64,000 nt of DNA from Lepturacanthus savala (taxonomy: Eukaryota; Chordata; Actinopteri; Scombriformes; Trichiuridae): NCBI GenBank assembly GCA_030544235.1, contig CM060475.1, positions 9,474,909 through 9,538,908 of the forward strand, in the 5' to 3' direction. Shown one piece after another: positions 61,612 through 64,000 of the stretch. The position numbers and the translations under genes were made by a program. Below the pieces are notes generated by a model. That model ran no database searches and was not told the origin of the DNA. It saw nothing but the letters and a program-made list of their open reading frames with translations. The number at the start of each line of letters is the position of its first letter. The stretch's first letter is position 1.

Positions 61612-61643
<32 letters not shown>

Positions 61644-61789
61644 GTGACTTGACCAAAAGACAGTAAAACAAAAACACTGGCACTTGAATGTTGAATGTCA
61701 TTGGTATGAGTGAAAATTTCTATTTTTCTGGGGTAGTGTGAGCTTTTTAATGTTAAAGATGCAACTGGTAGGGGTTTCTCTTGAATATG
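58391..61789. other. Non-coding DNA downstream of ddx3
   Basis: No exon seen. It holds the CTCF-like site at 60082, an X-box-like GTTACCACGGCAAC at 61062-61075 in a short CpG-rich patch (61055-61140), a G-run near 61424 and A-runs near 61200, 61250 and 61618. Confidence 0.45.
60082..60095 (+). promoter_or_regulatory. Strong CTCF-like motif
   Basis: CCACTAGGGGGCAG fits the vertebrate CTCF core consensus at every position. It lies about 5.2 kb downstream of the ddx3 stop. Binding is inferred from sequence only. Confidence 0.55.
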
Positions 61790-62720
61790 TCACTGAATCA
61801 CTAAATAATATGGAAAAATATCGATTAAATCATGTAATGTGCACATCTTCTTGTGTTGAAACTACAACTGAAGTAGCTCATTAGCATAGCATTAGCATAG
61901 CATCTATATTCTTTGATGTATATGTCCATGTATAATATATTAAAAAAATGAGTCCCAAATATCTTAAATCATTTAATATGCACATTAAACTTTTCCTGCT
62001 CCCCAAACAACTAAAATTAGACAATAACACTAATATTAGCATTAATTAATAATTAGCATTATCTCATTAGCATAGCATCTATATTCTTTGATGTATATGT
62101 CCATGTATAATATAGAAAATTTGGTCCCAAATATCTATTAAATCATGCAATGTGCACATTGTTGTGTTGAAACTTTCCCTGCTTCCCAAACAACTAGCTA
62201 GTGGCTAGCTAGTAGCGCATTAGCATAGCATCTATATTAGTTGATGCATATGTCCATGTATAATACAGAAAGATTAGTCCCAAATGTCTATTAAATCATT
62301 TAATATGCACATGAAACTTTTCCTGCTCCCCAAACAACTAAAATTAGACAATAACACTGATATTAGCATTAACTAATAATTAGCATTAGCTCATTAGCAT
62401 AACATCTATATTCTTTGATGTATATGTCCATGTATAATATAGAAAATTTAGTCCCAAATATCTATTAAATCATGCAATGTGCACATTGTTGTGTTGAAAC
62501 TTCCCCTGCTTCCCAAAGAACTAGCTAGTAGCTCATTAGCATTAGCATAGCATATATATTATTTGATGTATATGTCTATGTATAATATAGAAAAATTAGT
62601 CCCAAATATCAAATCATTTAATGTGAAACTGTTCCTGCTTCCCAAATAACAATAATTAGACCATAAAACTAATTAGCATTACCTAATAATTAGCATTAGC
62701 TCATTAGCATAACATGGATC
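61790..62720. repeat. Tandem array of two alternating units (A and B)
   Basis: The marker CATCTATATT starts at 61901, 62076, 62229, 62403 and (as CATATATATT) 62551. The spacings 175, 153, 174 and 148 alternate. One unit type has CTGCTCCCCAAACAACTAAA and ACAATAACACTAATATTAGC; the other has TTGTGTTGAAACT and ACAACTAGCTAGT. This is a dimer repeat of about 327 bp. Confidence 0.9.
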
Positions 62721-64000
62721 ATATTTTCTCAGCTGAATTTCCAGAATTTCTTGTATTAAACCCTAATTTACATCCTTTTTGGTATTAATATATTGGAATT
62801 TCAACTGAGGAAACCATTTATACACCAAATATCTGATGTTATTTGAGTATTTTTGCTATTTCTGAGAGAATTCATCAGCAACACAGGAAGATGTTCGCGT
62901 GGTTTGATGAAACCGTGGAAGGTGTCGTGACATTTCAAGAGAAAAGGCCCCGCACACGTTACCTTGAAAGTCACATTGGACTCAGTATCAAACCCATTGA
63001 CCTGTCAGTGCGGCAGGTTTCCGATGCCAATATAAAGATAATCAACCATGAACAAGACATTTTTTTTTTCTTTTAAATTGGCAAACAAAAAAAAATTTGA
63101 GAAAAACACCAAATATGCCAAGGTTTGGATTAAAACAAAAAACATAAAAATGTTACGATCAAAGACCGTTTTTGTAAGAAAAAAAAAACATGCAGTACAA
63201 AAAACAAGTGTCCAGATTCTCTCCAAGTCAGTTTTTTTATTTTATTTTTTTTTTTTCATTTGAGTCTTTTTACACTTTTTTTTTTTCCTTCCCGTTAATC
63301 CCCCTTTTTGTGTGAATGTCTGGCAAAGTGGCGATCTTTAAAAGTCTTCATGACATAGAATTAACTGTGGTTCTATTGCTATGTTGTTGTGATTTGCATA
63401 TTTTCAGGCGCCTGTGTGTTAATGCCGCAGATTCTGGCCAATCAGAAACGAGGAAAAATGTTTAATTAAAATTCTTTTTAAGCAGCTGATCCATCTTATA
63501 TTCATCTTCAATATTCTGTTGCAGCTGAGGTGGAAAATCCCTTAAATTAGCCTCAATAGACCAGAATGCAATGCAGCCACATCACGATCAAAGATAGGTT
63601 TCACAGGCGGATGATCACTCTGCAGCAAAAACGGCAGCCTGAGATAAAATATAAGGCTGAATATTCCGTTTCTGATTGGTCAGAAACTCCTGGAACATGA
63701 ACACGCAGCAGCAGCAGCAGCGGCCTGGTAGTTAGTATTTGCTTTATGTATTAGTTTAGCAGTTGTGCACGAAAAAAAAAAAAAAGGAGCACTGCACGAA
63801 GGAAAAAAAATAAAAAAAATACTGTGCAACTATTCTGATTTTACCACAATTAAAGGTTTGGATTTGCAAATGTAAAAAATGTTTTCATGTCTTTTTTTTG
63901 TGTCTTTAAACAGAAACAGATGCAGTGCGTTGTATTAAATATGTTTTATTTGCTGTTAAACACGTTTTACAGCGTGATAAATAATCAGCGTTTTCAGCTC
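62721..64000. other. Non-coding DNA to the window end
   Basis: A 77-codon frame at 62843-63076 has balanced, protein-like composition in its middle but ends in a T-run and matches nothing I know. A CAG run is near 63700. No other support for a gene. Confidence 0.3.

Overview
The window reads as nuclear DNA of a ray-finned fish, most likely a spiny-rayed teleost. Genes are split by short GT-AG introns, microsatellites are abundant, and several dispersed repeats have the look of common teleost repeats. Two protein-coding genes can be supported, both on the + strand. I see no tRNA, rRNA, CRISPR or prokaryotic feature.

Layout. 1-27.7 kb: no convincing gene. It holds dispersed repeats, microsatellites, two scraps of a non-LTR reverse transcriptase and a dense swarm of one short element described below. 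27.8-33.6 kb: a sodium/myo-inositol cotransporter gene (slc5a3, SMIT1-like) with a probable TATA-driven non-coding first exon and four coding exons encoding 707 aa. 33.6-38.9 kb: intergenic DNA with a candidate CpG/ETS promoter and a local duplication just upstream of the next gene. 38.9-54.9 kb: a complete DEAD-box RNA helicase of the DDX3X/PL10 type, 19 coding exons and 724 aa. All 19 exons join in phase and all main helicase motifs are intact. 54.9-64 kb: its 3' UTR of unknown length, then AT-rich non-coding DNA with a CTCF-like site, a large element related to the swarm, and a tandem array built from two alternating units.

The most notable signal is a repeat family with at least 30 core copies in 64 kb. 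The better copies start TTAA-CCCTCTATTGCAT and end ATGCAATAGAGGG-TTAA. That is a perfect terminal inverted repeat beginning CCC, inside a TTAA target duplication, which is the hallmark of piggyBac-type transposons. No transposase is present, so these are non-autonomous (MITE-like) copies of about 0.3-1.06 kb. They share a nearly invariant core of about 75 bp (around AATAGGGATATCCTGG and TCATGTGACCTCAT) although their flanks have decayed. Many carry RFX X-box palindromes beside the terminal repeat. One copy supplies the polypyrimidine tract of ddx3 exon 5, and others have been expanded by TA/CA microsatellites or copied together with unrelated flanking DNA.

The two genes are not known to share a pathway. 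Slc5a3 imports an osmolyte across the plasma membrane. Ddx3 remodels RNA in translation and nuclear export.
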